Source of the DNA: Xiphias gladius | Lineage: Eukaryota > Chordata > Actinopteri > Istiophoriformes > Xiphiidae | Length of the DNA: 64,000 nucleotides | Reading direction: 5' to 3' | NCBI RefSeq assembly: GCF_016859285.1 | Contig: NC_053422.1 | Span: 11,455,501-11,519,500, forward strand | Shown: piece after piece, positions 11,601 through 22,000 of the stretch | Layout: each line of letters begins with the position of its first letter | How positions within the stretch are numbered: the first letter of the stretch is position 1 | Made by a program: the position numbers and the translations under genes | Notes under the pieces: generated by a model | Databases searched by the model: none | The model's input: only the letters and a program-made list of their open reading frames with translations | What the model was told of the DNA's origin: nothing

Positions 11601-14356
11601 AAAGGTGCTCAGTGGGGTTTATTGTCACATGTTTAGGGTCAGTGTTACTCTTCAGAACGCATTGTGTGTATGTTCGAGGTCTTACAAATGTGTTGAATTT
11701 CCTCCCTTACAAAATGTTGATTTTTAACTAAAAGTTCAAAAATGCATTGTTTACGTCCTTGTTTACTAGCAAGCTGGCAGAAATGTGCATTGCATCATCT
11801 GTGTGTCCTTGTGCCCACGCTGAACACAGAAAATGGGGGACCCACTCAGAAAACCAGATACATAGAGCTACTAGAAAAACTCCACAGAAGATAATAAGGA
11901 TGGATTTGTTGTTCTCAGTTTTTTTTTTTTATTATATGTGTAACACAGTGTAGAAAATAATGTAAACACCTCAAGGAAAAGGACTTAAAGGTGTCCTGTG
12001 CAGGTTTTTTTTTTTTTTTTTTTTTTTTAAAACGATGTTTCTGTTTATATTCAGTGTTTTTCAAGCTTTCTGAGAGCTCTCACAGATTTGAAACAGTTTG
12101 AAACCTGCATTGTTTACATCCATGTTTACTGGCTAGCAGCCTTCTTTCCTGCTTTTGCTGATGTTGGACAGTTGTTGACTTGGAAATGTCCTGCCACTTC
12201 TTTTTGATAACTCTTAATAACCTCATTCAAAGGAAATCACAGTAAATATGGTTGTTAGGTATTTATTATTTGTTATATTGTTAATAGATTTTTTTTTCAC
12301 ACTCACAAACCGACCTCTGTATCAGCCCCAGCCATCCAGTAGTGTATTGTTTGAGATTCTTGTCCTAAATGGCAGGTACTTCTATTAAACAGGCAGCCTC
12401 CACTGTTCCAGCTTCAGCTTTTGCTCAGTACAAAGGAGAGTTGGTGATCTCTTTGAAGTATGTCACACCTAAAATGCCAACAACCAAGAAAATCAAAGGT
12501 AGGACTACAATAAGAAAACTGCATTCAGCTCTGGCTGTGTTTGATACACTTTGCCTCAAAATTTCTGAGTGTCTGTCTTCTCTTCTTCAGGGAAAAAGGC
12601 GGTGACTGAAGAAGGGGGAGAACTGCATGTCCTAATTAAAGAGGCAAAGAATTTGATGGCAATGAAACCAGGAGGCACTTCGGATAGCTTTGTAAAAGGG
12701 TTAGTGATAATCTGTCTACTCCGAAAACCACACTCACTGTGTTTTCATACAGGCATTTGTCATTTTAAACCAACTTGGTATCTGTGGTTCTGCAGATACT
12801 TGTTCCCAAGTAAGGCAAAGTCCACAAAGAGGAAGACTCCAGTTGTGAAGAAGAACCTGAACCCCCACTATGACCACACATTGGTGTACAAGGATCTGGC
12901 TTTGGAGCAGCTGAGGTGGATGTGTCTGGAGCTGACTGTGTGGGACAGGGAGGCCATGCTCAGCAATGAATTCCTAGGAGGAGTCCGTCTCAGCTCAGGA
13001 AAAGGTAAAAAAAAAAAAAAAAGACGGAATTCAATAAATCCAGATATTTTCCCTTTTTTCACCTGCCTTTCAGATACATGTGAGATATAGTTCTGTGAAA
13101 ATTCTCAGATAATTCTCCTTTTTTGTAGTTGCTTTGTTTGTTACCTGGACAGTTGCTATTCTATTGCCTTACCAGGTTAACTGAGTATTGTATTATAAAT
13201 AAAACTGTTATTCACAGCGCTAAAGCTGTTTAATAAATGTCTTTGTTTCACTTAGGTTAGTCAGCCCTTCGAGGAGGTAGTCTGCATTAAAACAATAGGC
13301 GGTTGCCCATATGAACACTTTATCAAGTTTGTCTTGCTGTACACACTGGCCATTAAAAGATCCTTTTCTGGCGCACTTACGGTGTAGATGATGGGGGAGA
13401 AAATATGTTCTGCCTTCATGTGAAAATATATTCAGATATTTATCCGACGCTAATATGAGGTTTAAGCATTCTGAGTTAGTCAAATGAAGTGGATATCTTC
13501 CTAGAGCAAAATTCCCACTAAACAGTGAAACACAGAGGGAATTTTCTGAGAACTTTGGAAGATATCCACTTCACTTGAGTAACTCAGACTTCTTGAACCT
13601 CATTTTAGCTTCTGATAACTTTTGAATACATTTTTGCCCAAAAACAAGGACTGTGGATTTTGTCGTCACTTACACTGAAGGTACAGTAGAAAGCAATCTC
13701 TTAGCGGCAAGCATAAACAGGAGGAATGATTACAGCCAGAAAAACTTGGTTTTGTGTTCATATTGGCACCTGACTATTGTTTTAAGACACTTGAAAAATT
13801 GATTTTTCAAGTCTGTCTTAAATTATTGCTATTCAGTTCAAATTAATTACAATTCAGTGTTCAGATCACGGTTTTGGCACAAGGGAGGGAAGAACTTTTT
13901 AACTTTTATGTTGTGCTCTCCCTAGACATGGGCGTAATACATGAAGGTGAATTTAATTAATTGAACGATTCATGAAACGATAAAGTAATACCATATCTTT
14001 CCTTTTCTAGTTTAGTTTTATTGCCAAAACATAATAAGCTTTTATGAGAAAGGCATGCTTCATTTTATTTTACTGCTGAAGTGCCCACAAGGCTTCCATG
14101 CCTTTTTTCCCTTATGTGATGATTAAGAGGGTTAAAGGAATTTGCCATCATTAATAATAACAGACTGCACTAATTTTACATTCACTGTGTAATCTTTATC
14201 CCTGCAGGCACTGTTAAAATAGGCAAGGAGGAAGTGGAAATGGACTCAGTTGGAGAGGAGGTCAGTCTGTGGGAGAAGATGATGCAGTACCCTGACTCGT
14301 GGGCAGAGGGCAGTCTTCCGCTGCGTTCCACTATGCGGAAGGCTCAGGGCAAATGA
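1688..14356 (+). CDS. sytl4: Synaptotagmin-like protein 4 (granuphilin), Rab27 effector with two C2 domains
   Basis: Sixteen coding exons, phase-consistent throughout: 1688-1806, 5474-5689, 6593-6702, 6907-7018, 7130-7297, 8233-8347, 8433-8523, 8676-8770, 9612-9704, 10243-10421, 10807-10909, 11405-11566, 12393-12498, 12591-12699, 12796-13004, 14208-14356, giving about 711 aa (human SYTL4 is about 670). The N-terminal Slp homology domain (residues 1-148) holds a FYVE-like zinc finger with eight cysteines (C66, C69, C83, C86, C91, C94, C105, C108) and the Rab27-contacting TGDWFYDQ motif near residue 118. An acidic linker ([11 protein letters not shown]) and [10 protein letters not shown] precede C2A (about 390-520) and C2B (about 545-690). 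The family docks secretory granules at the plasma membrane by binding Rab27 and syntaxin. EKGAKR-type zinc finger, DIDx[10 protein letters not shown] and the C-terminal EVSLWEKM resemble SYTL4 more than SYTL5. ATG 1688 was chosen because the exon opens in a 5'UTR acceptor at 1615; the Met at 1706 is an alternative. C2A lacks the usual acidic calcium ligands. Confidence 0.93.
2325..3310 (-). mobile_element. Decayed Tc1-like DNA transposon in sytl4 intron 1
   Basis: At 2328 the + strand reads like the common fish repeat end 'acagtggcaagacaaagtgagtgaacc'-type terminus, and the complement of 2510-2900 reads as a broken Tc1/mariner transposase C-terminus: a [12 protein letters not shown] stretch, then WPSRSPDLNP, then LWNEL. 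Stops and frameshifts interrupt it, so it is not functional. The second terminus was not seen, so the right boundary is approximate. Confidence 0.7.
3330..3850. repeat. Imperfect tandem duplication, period about 254 bp
   Basis: Two adjacent copies share ggtacccagcctaa (3401 and 3655), the gacaacaa-tatatcttacc block and 'agggctgggccataatta' in the same order. Divergence is slight (small indels, some substitutions), so the duplication is old but recognisable. Both copies lie between two transposon remnants in sytl4 intron 1. Confidence 0.8.
4030..5205 (-). mobile_element. Tc1-like transposon with pseudogenised transposase
   Basis: Read on the complement, pieces of a Tc1-like transposase occur in order: an N-terminal helix-turn-helix region (about 5027-4830), [19 protein letters not shown] and [20 protein letters not shown] (4830-4640), [11 protein letters not shown] followed by [17 protein letters not shown] (4548-4400), and a final SPDL-to-RAKGGP-like tail out of frame near 4250-4050. 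Frameshifts and stops separate the pieces. The right end, with 'gtgtacaggtgttcctaa' and 'cagtgagtgta' near 5200, resembles a terminus common in fish. Confidence 0.85.
6170..6310. repeat. Short DNA-transposon-like fragment
   Basis: The stretch 'ttttgtccacacca...ggctaaataacagaaacaccgc' resembles the 'ggacaaaataatagaaacacc' motif at 25800, suggesting two pieces of one dispersed non-autonomous family. No open frame. Confidence 0.35.
8597..8648. repeat. (GT)n microsatellite inside a 152-bp sytl4 intron
   Basis: About 26 uninterrupted GT units occupy one third of the short intron between coding exons 7 (ends 8523) and 8 (starts 8676). Confidence 0.97.
12393..12498 (+). other. sytl4: sytl4 coding exon 13: acceptor chosen at 12392, not 12375
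   Basis: Exon 12 ends in phase 0 after ...LMAK at 11566. The acceptor at 12375 (atggcag) would shift the frame by one base. The acceptor at 12392 (tattaaacag) keeps phase 0 and gives [17 protein letters not shown], matching the linker length before C2B in SYTL4. The in-frame site was therefore used. Confidence 0.75.
13240..13720. mobile_element. Foldback MITE in sytl4 intron 15, copy 1
   Basis: The left arm around 13455-13505 (tctgagttagtcaaatgaagtggatatcttcc) is nearly the reverse complement of the right arm around 13558-13605 (ggaagatatccacttcacttgagtaactcaga), forming a long hairpin. A second, diverged copy with the same outer sequence order lies at 32.6-33.2 kb. No coding capacity. Confidence 0.75.
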
Positions 14357-14946
14357 GGACAGCGGCACAGGCCTGGACTGTAAGAGGAAATTGACTGAAA
14401 TGGGGAGAAACTCTGGCCTCTGAGACAAATGTGAGGTTGTGGATTCCTTTTATTTTGCAAGCTTATCCGACCAGAAGCACAGACTCAGTTCACTAACCTG
14501 CTGGATACTAAACATCTGCTCACACCTGCCTCGCTGCATGGGAGCACAGCCTCCTCCCCAACCCCCAGACTGCAAACTGGTGTCACTGCTGAAAATGTGC
14601 CAAAGCATACAATACTAAACTCTTCATTTTAAGAGCACTGACAGAGTCAATATATGTTTTTAAAATTCAGGCTGAATTTATTATTGCGATTAAAAAAAAA
14701 AATCATGCAAAGTACTTAGCGAAGAAACGGTGTCATCACAAATGTGTTACCCTATTGTTTATAGTTGTGTACAGAATTACACTGATACATGGGGAAACAA
14801 TTCATTATAAACTGGTATTATACAGAACTTCTGGTGTTGAATCCATCAAATTCTGCTTAGTTTAATCTATACCATTGTATTTTACATTAATACTATCATT
14901 TAAAATTATATTTGTATAAGTTGAATAAGAAGCCTTATTAGAAATT

Positions 14947-14952
14947 AATAAA
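14947..14952 (+). terminator. sytl4: Poly(A) signal AATAAA for sytl4
   Basis: First well-placed AATAAA after the stop at 14356, giving a 3'UTR of about 600 bases; T-rich sequence follows. A second AATAAA near 15525 is a possible alternative. Confidence 0.6.
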
Positions 14953-15048
14953 ATTGTATATTTTCAGATGTAAATGTAGATTTTTTGTTTGTTTTAACAT
15001 TTAACTTCTCATTGGCGTGTGATCAGACTCATGTTTAACTCAAGGTTG

Positions 15049-15511
15049 CCTTAAAGGTTCTATATGTAAATTTTCTCTGCCGCCAAATGTGGTTTCTTGC
15101 CAGGAGCGGGTGGTGGTGGTGATATTGCTTGCCGAGAGCTTCAGCCATTGTTGTTGCGTCTACAAGACAAGAGGTTAGAATACACCCTCTAGGCAGCGCT
15201 ACCTCTTCATCCTCTCATGTTGGACTGAGGGCTGACTGGACGCTACAGTGACTCTCTATCACGAATCGGGACGGGCTGGGGCTAGCTCGTTAGCATGCTA
15301 CCTTCAGTAGAAGAAAAGAAGTGATAGAAATAGAAGCAAAACAAGACTTAACATTGGCGTTGCTTTCCACCGCTGGAGACGGCTCTTGGCGAGTAAAGGA
15401 ATGAAGTTTGACGCTAATCTCACATTTCTAGACTGGTAATTAAACAGCTGTTAATGCTAATGTTGGCAATGTAGCTATGGCGAGTCCTTGCATATAGCAC
15501 CTTTTAAATAT
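15049..15511. mobile_element. MITE with TTAA flanks between sytl4 and srpx2
   Basis: The left end reads 'ttaaaggttctatatg' and the right end, reverse-complemented, 'ttaaaaggtgctatatgca', so the termini are inverted repeats next to TTAA on both sides, as in piggyBac-type insertions. The roughly 460-bp interior has no open frame. Confidence 0.7.
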
Positions 15512-15994
15512 TCTGTTCACCCAATAAAAATTTACTAAACCCAAGACATGCCTGATTGTCTCAGCTCTGTATTGCACCTATATACCAGCTGGATTCCTAA
15601 ATTATCTGTCCACGCAAGTGCTCCTCAGTAGTCTTTTGTAGCAATGGTTGCTTGTTATCATTTTAGGTGTTTTAGTTCACTTTAAGTATCAGGTTACTAA
15701 CAGGGTATCTTTGGATAATCTGCATTTGCTTATTGATAGTTTCTCCCTTAACCTTGTCTACTATGTTTTCTGTATCTGTAGTGGCCTCTATGTCCCACAG
15801 CTGATTATCTGGTAAAGAGAAAACAGTGCTATCACTTCAGTGTTGTATAATGATCACATTTGAACATGAGGGAACTGCCTTCGTGTCCTCTTTTCCTTCC
15901 TAATGTTCCTTTGGACCGGGCTTCTGTCTCAATTTCCCTTTTTCACCTTGTGATGACAATACTGATGAGTTTATCACTGTGGCAACCAAAGGGG

Positions 15995-16000
15995 TTTATT
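15995..16000 (-). terminator. srpx2: Poly(A) signal AATAAA immediately after the srpx2 stop
   Basis: On the complement the stop TAA ends at 16004 and AATAAA begins three bases later. I saw no other clear AATAAA or ATTAAA on this strand in the next several hundred bases, so either the 3'UTR is extremely short or a variant signal is used. Confidence 0.5.
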
Positions 16001-16003
16001 AAA

Positions 16004-19000
16004 TTAATCACAGAAGTCTCTGTGGAGCTCGAGCCTCTCTCGTTCCTCTTCATCCAGCAGGAAGCTGTCGATGTAGGAGAACAGCTCATCTGAAGCCATC
16101 GGGGCAATGAAGCGCTCTCGGTCCAGTCCCAGCTTGTCAAGTAGCACAATGCTGAAGTAGGATCTGGAGATTCTGAATGCTTGTCTGCAGTGAAACAAAA
16201 TGCAGCAATTAAAGGGACAATATCGCATACTTTGATATAAAGCGGCAACAATTACTATATCTATAATAATGCCCAGCGCCTATGATTCTTTTTTTGTGTC
16301 TTTTCAGCTCATTTTTTAGGTTTTCCATCCCACGGCTTTGCTGTTTTGGTTCACTCTCACTGCTCTAATAGCGTTGTTTTCGGCCATAGCAGGTAGCTGT
16401 TTTCAGTTAAAACACGACTAGGTCAAAACCTAGTATATGGCTGTACCACCCTTTATCTGTTTGCTTCTCTCCTACTCTCTGTGCTCACATATACAGTAAT
16501 TTAATACAGCTGATTTCCCAATAAAGCTGTTCTCACTTACATGTGTTTCTGTTTCTGATCTCAGACAACGGAACAAATATGAAAGAGACTGAAACACGGC
16601 CCATGAAGACTAAATGTTAACCAGCAGTCACGGGCCAGCCATTTCCAAGCTGCTGCGCTGCTCTGCTAAAATCCAGATTTTTATAACTGCGATGTCATCT
16701 GACAAAATCACCATACACATGAGTTAAAGAAAACGGCTGCGCTGCGATTTTTGGCTTTATTTACTTGTAAAATTATTATTTAGAGAGAGAGTTGGAGGCT
16801 CATTCACGTCTGTGTCAGCTGCCGTGCGTCCAATTGAATGATACACATAGAGAGGTGTGCCTGCAGACAGAAAGCCCACCCCCGCGCTCGCGGGGCTATA
16901 ATGGCGACTACCTATTACGGAAAGTAGCTAAGGTTTGTCCAAAAAGCCGCTATATTTGTCGCTAGGTGCTTTTCTGAGGAAAACTCTCTAAAGGGGTGTG
17001 AGAAGTCGGTAAATCTAACGACAAAGGCGCTTAGTTGGCAACACTGCCTGTAAAAGACCCGCCGATGACTCAATACAAACTTTACGCCAGTTCATTGCGA
17101 AAGAGCAACGGCCAATGGTTTAAGTCCAACACTCGGCCGGCCGACCCCACGGTCTAACGACAGCGCTCAGTCACGTGGCATTCGGCTGACCAATGGTGTA
17201 ACTATCAGTCAGCGAGTCAGTGTATAGGGTAGGCCGAGGAGCTCAGATAGCCCACTGTACACTACCTGCTTGGAACCAAACAGCAATGACTTTGTAAGGG
17301 AGTAGCTGGTGAATATAGTGGAGCATTTACTGGCTTAAGAGCCAAATAATTCCCTCAGGAGTTGGTGGAGACCAAAAAAAAAAAAAGCCAAAAAGAGGTT
17401 GAATATTGGACTAAAATTCATCAGGTGCCAAGAAGCATGACTCCAAACCAAGGAATGTTGATGTTGCTCCATAACTGCATTGTGTAAATAAATGACTGTT
17501 CACCATATCAACATAAAAGGTGATGAAATGTTGGTGTTGTATCGTGCTGTCCCGACATGGCCAAAAGAATGGGATATTGCAGGTTTACAGCACAATTATT
17601 TTTATTTAATTAATATCTGGCCACGTGATGACAGCGGAGCAAGCTGTAAACACAATACTGACATTATCTCTTTGTAAAGTTGATATCATGACATATTAAC
17701 AAACAGTTGCCTATACCGTACATCCAGCACTACCAAATTTATTTGGAGTTATGTATGTTGCACTGGTGCAGAGGTGGTCGTATGTCTCAGGTCCTGTCTC
17801 TTTGGTGGCACCTGGAAGTTGTTTAACATCCTCCCAGATCCATATTCTTCCCATATATTGCATACAAATGGGGCTATATAAATAAAACTGATGTGACTGT
17901 TTATGGTCCATCATTCAGTCTCTTTTTAGTCATTTTTTCTCCACCAGCTAACCAGCAGCTAAATGTTCCACTATGTGCACCAGCGAGTCAGTAATCTGTC
18001 AGGAATCTTTTTTCCGACTGCTTGCGCCTGGAAACGACGCTAATGAGCTGAAAGACTTTAAAATGCTACACAGATCTGAGGGAAACTGAGCTGCTACAAG
18101 CGACCCTTTTATATTACAAATAGTCATTTGATCCATTGTTAATGTAAAGATATTGATCGACGTAGCTTTAATCTGATGGCTGATGGCTTCCAGGACCCTC
18201 TTTGTAATGCTCTCTTGCCTTCATTTATGGGAATATCCTTTCGACAATTAGTCCCAAAGAATGACCCTGTTCAGATGTATACACTTCTCTCAACTACTTC
18301 TACTGTAATGGCTGCCTACATTTCCCAGACTGCTTTGTACTACACTCAAAGAATGTGCCTCACTCAGCTGTGTGTCCGTGTAGAGACTGAAAGTTAGGAA
18401 GAGATTTTCCAGTCTGGAAAAAGTGAGCAGTGCCCCTTACTCAAAAGTTATTGAGATGCTATTTTTAACACTGTTAATCTTTCGAGTGGACTTTTTTTCC
18501 TTTTAATGTCAAACTAAAAGAGATTCCCTTTTTATTAGAAGGCTCCTGACATTTAAATTAAAGAGGAGAAAAAACTCCGTACTGACAATGTGAATAGGAC
18601 TTATATTAAGTCATGTCAGGATGGAATTTTTCAACCAAATTAACATTTCTTTTTTCCCCCCAGAAGGAACCGTGAAACTGCTGAATAACTAAGTGATGAA
18701 GTATCTCTATTACCTCAAACCCTCAATGACTGCAGAGCCAAGCAGACTCTCTTTAATGCGGCCTGTCTCGCGAGGCGGGGAGCCCAGGAGCTCGATCACG
18801 GTCACATGTCGCAGGTCTAATCCACAGTCTGCTTTCTGGTAGAAACAAGGAAAACAGTTTTTGAGACTCTTGATGTTTGTTAAACTTCCTTAGACACTGC
18901 CATTTTGGGCAAACGCTTTCCTCACTTGTATCATGACGTTCTGCAGTCGGTAGTCAGGGTCAGATATGTTGGGTGCAGACATGATCAGCAGCCTCCTCTT

Positions 19001-22000
19001 TTCGTAGAACTGATCCAGGAGATCCGAGGCTGTCTTCACATCTGATTTAATCTCCATTGCTACAAGCACACAAGCAGTCACAATTAAATCCTGCATTTAA
19101 ACCCTCTTATATTATAATTTATCAGTCATAGGGGCCAATACTTTTACTTTTGATACTTTAAAGTACATTTTGCTCCTACTCATAGTACTTTTACTCAAGT
19201 AAACCTTTGAATGCAGATAGTTAATTGCAATGGTGCATTGTATTTTCATATTGCTGTGTTGGTACTTTTACTTAAGTAAAGGATCTGAGCACTTCTTCCG
19301 CCACTAGTACGTACTGTATATGCAGCAAATTCAAAAGCAAGTTCATGCAGACTCAATACTCACAAACACACTCAGCAGGGCGTGCGTCCCAGTTGCGGTT
19401 GAACTGGCAGACACGACTAGATACCCCCTGCCGCTCATATCCCCCATCACAGTGGTATTCACATGTCGCACCGTAGTTATTGCCATCAGAGGAGCAGGTG
19501 AGGTAGCCGTGCAGAGGCGGAGATAGTTGTACACATCTCCGCACTGTAAGGAGAACACCGTGGAAATAAAAAAAATGTGTCCTGCTGTAAGTCATAACGC
19601 TGTCTTCAGGTTAATGGGCAGTATTTAAACTCATTTCATAAATCAAAATGTAGGTTTGTCAGTTTACCCTCAACACGGACAATAAACTTGCAGGCAGCTC
19701 TGTTCCTGGCGTGATCGTACACTTTGTATCGGATAATATTTGGTCCTTCATTAAAGTCAGTACCTGGCTCCTGGCCCACTAATATTACACTGCAGAGACA
19801 CAAGTGAAGACCAAATGTTTAATGCCATTTTAAAGGGAACAGGAAAGGGAGGCAAAGGAAAGGAGTGACATACTTGAGCGATTTATCAGCAGTATCTGTA
19901 GCAGCGGGGGGGTCCCAGGTTACCCTGGCAGTGAGTTTTCCGGGCTCGGCGACCTTGAGTCTGGACGGAGGACACTTGATCTTTGGAGGATCAGTATCTG
20001 AAATAAACAGTTGGGAAATTAAAAACAATATTAAGTATAACAGCAGCTGTCACACAGAGCGGAATAGGAAGACTGAAAGACAGAGGAGATGTCTGTTTTG
20101 GATTTAGTCCAAAGAACAGAGGGAGAAGGAAATATGCTTGTTTTTGTCGGAGCAGACACAGAGAAGTGGGCTTATGAAAGAATGATGGAAAACTGGAGAG
20201 CAACACAGATGGGACTAAATTAGGTCCATGTTATGGCAGTCAGTTAAATCTCTAGTTGACAGTTCAACAAATTATGCACAAGACTTACAAGTTAGAACAT
20301 CTGGTTAGCTTTACACGTATCTGCAAAATAAGACTTTGACGTACCGGAACAAACTGGCTGCGCTCCGCTCCACGACCCCCTGTCCTGACAGGTGCGTGAG
20401 TGTTCCCCCTCAATGCGATAGCCGGGGTCGCAGGTGAAGTCACACCTGGAGTCTACCACAAAGCCTTGAGTGCAGGTGTATCTGCCGTGTGGGATGAGGG
20501 GCAGCACATGGCAACGCATCTCTGAGGAAACATCACCACAAACACATACAGACTATTGAGTGTGGGGGTGGAAACAACCAGAGAATCTTAAAGGCTGAGG
20601 CTGGTGATTTTCTATATTTTGGTTCTTGTCAACAAACCCCATGAAAGACCAAAACCAACAATGTGTTGATCCCTCTCGCAATACTTTCCAACTTCCCCAG
20701 TCTCAACCCCAGGCCCATTCATTCCTCCACAAGATTATTATTTTCCTAATTACCTGGGCACTGTAGGTTTTAGCAAATGTTACTCAAACACATGTAAATA
20801 TTGCATTTGATGGGGACTATTTTCAGCAGTGGATTAATACACATTTTGTATTAGCAGGATGCCGTATGTGTATCACTGAAAATAAATAACAATGGAGCTC
20901 AATGGTACAGAGGAGTAAGCTGTAATAGGCTTTGGATACACAGACGATGCCTGTTTGTAGGATCAGTTCACTGTTGGTTTTGGTCTTTACATGGGAGATT
21001 TGCTGATATTGAGACGACACAGAATATCACAAAGTGTCTACGTACTGCGGCAGTAAGAGGTCCCAGACCAGCGGCGGCTGGCAAGGCACTGAATCGAACT
21101 CTTCCCCATCAGTCGGTACCCTCGGTCGCAGCTCATCTCGCAGCGGGTGCCCAACGTGCTCCTGTAGGCCCTGCCTTGAGGAGAGTGGCAGCTCACCTCG
21201 CCATTGGTCAGCCTCACAGAATGACACCAGTGAGGGTCTGTTTTTGAAGAAAAAAAAAAATCATATTTTACAGAACACATCCCATACAGTTTATATCTCT
21301 TATCTATCTTTTCTAACTTATAGAGACATTGCGTCAAAATCTCTTATGCTTGGATACCAGAGGCGTTAAAGGGATAGCTTCCGCAGTACGAATGGTAATA
21401 CAGTCCAAAGTAGTACCTAATACTGTCTGATGGTACTGTATATATCATCGTATCGCCCACCCTCAGTGAGTGTGTGTTTTTATACGCACTTTTGTAGTCC
21501 AGTTGAGGAGTGTAGTCTTGCTCTGTAAATTCATTGTGGCCGTCAAGTACTGTGGTGCCAGAGCCAGCTGAAACAACAACAACAAAAAAAACTGTTAGAC
21601 ATGTGGAAACAGATGATGGACAAACTGTTAACTTTTTTTTTTTTTTTTTTTATGTGACCAAGATGTCAAACGTGGTTTTCTGGTCAGTCAAACATTAAGT
21701 GTCATTAAGCTTCTGTATCCCGAGTGTTACGGCATATAAAGGTCACGCAGAGGCAGGTGGACATGCAAGTGATTCTCCCCGCACAATCTCATTTCCAAAT
21801 CTTCCTTCTCAGGTTTCCTTTCACAGGAGCTCAGTAACATTCCCGTCCGCAGACACCTGGATTTGCAATCAGTGACTCCGACGGGAACTCCTCAGGGGTT
21901 TTTAACCTGAGAGCAGGGCGAGAAAACGGGGAAATCCTGCAAATGGTGCACAGATTGTGTTGTTTTCTTGAAGGGACAGAAAATAATGTGGATGTGAGTG

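Noticed and set aside
12376..12498. sytl4 exon 13 starting at 12376
   Set aside because: It leaves a one-base phase error with exon 12; the acceptor at 12392 restores phase.
1688..14356. Assignment of the first gene as sytl5
   Set aside because: Zinc-finger, [14 protein letters not shown] and C-terminal features fit SYTL4, and srpx2 lies next to it as SYTL4 does in human.
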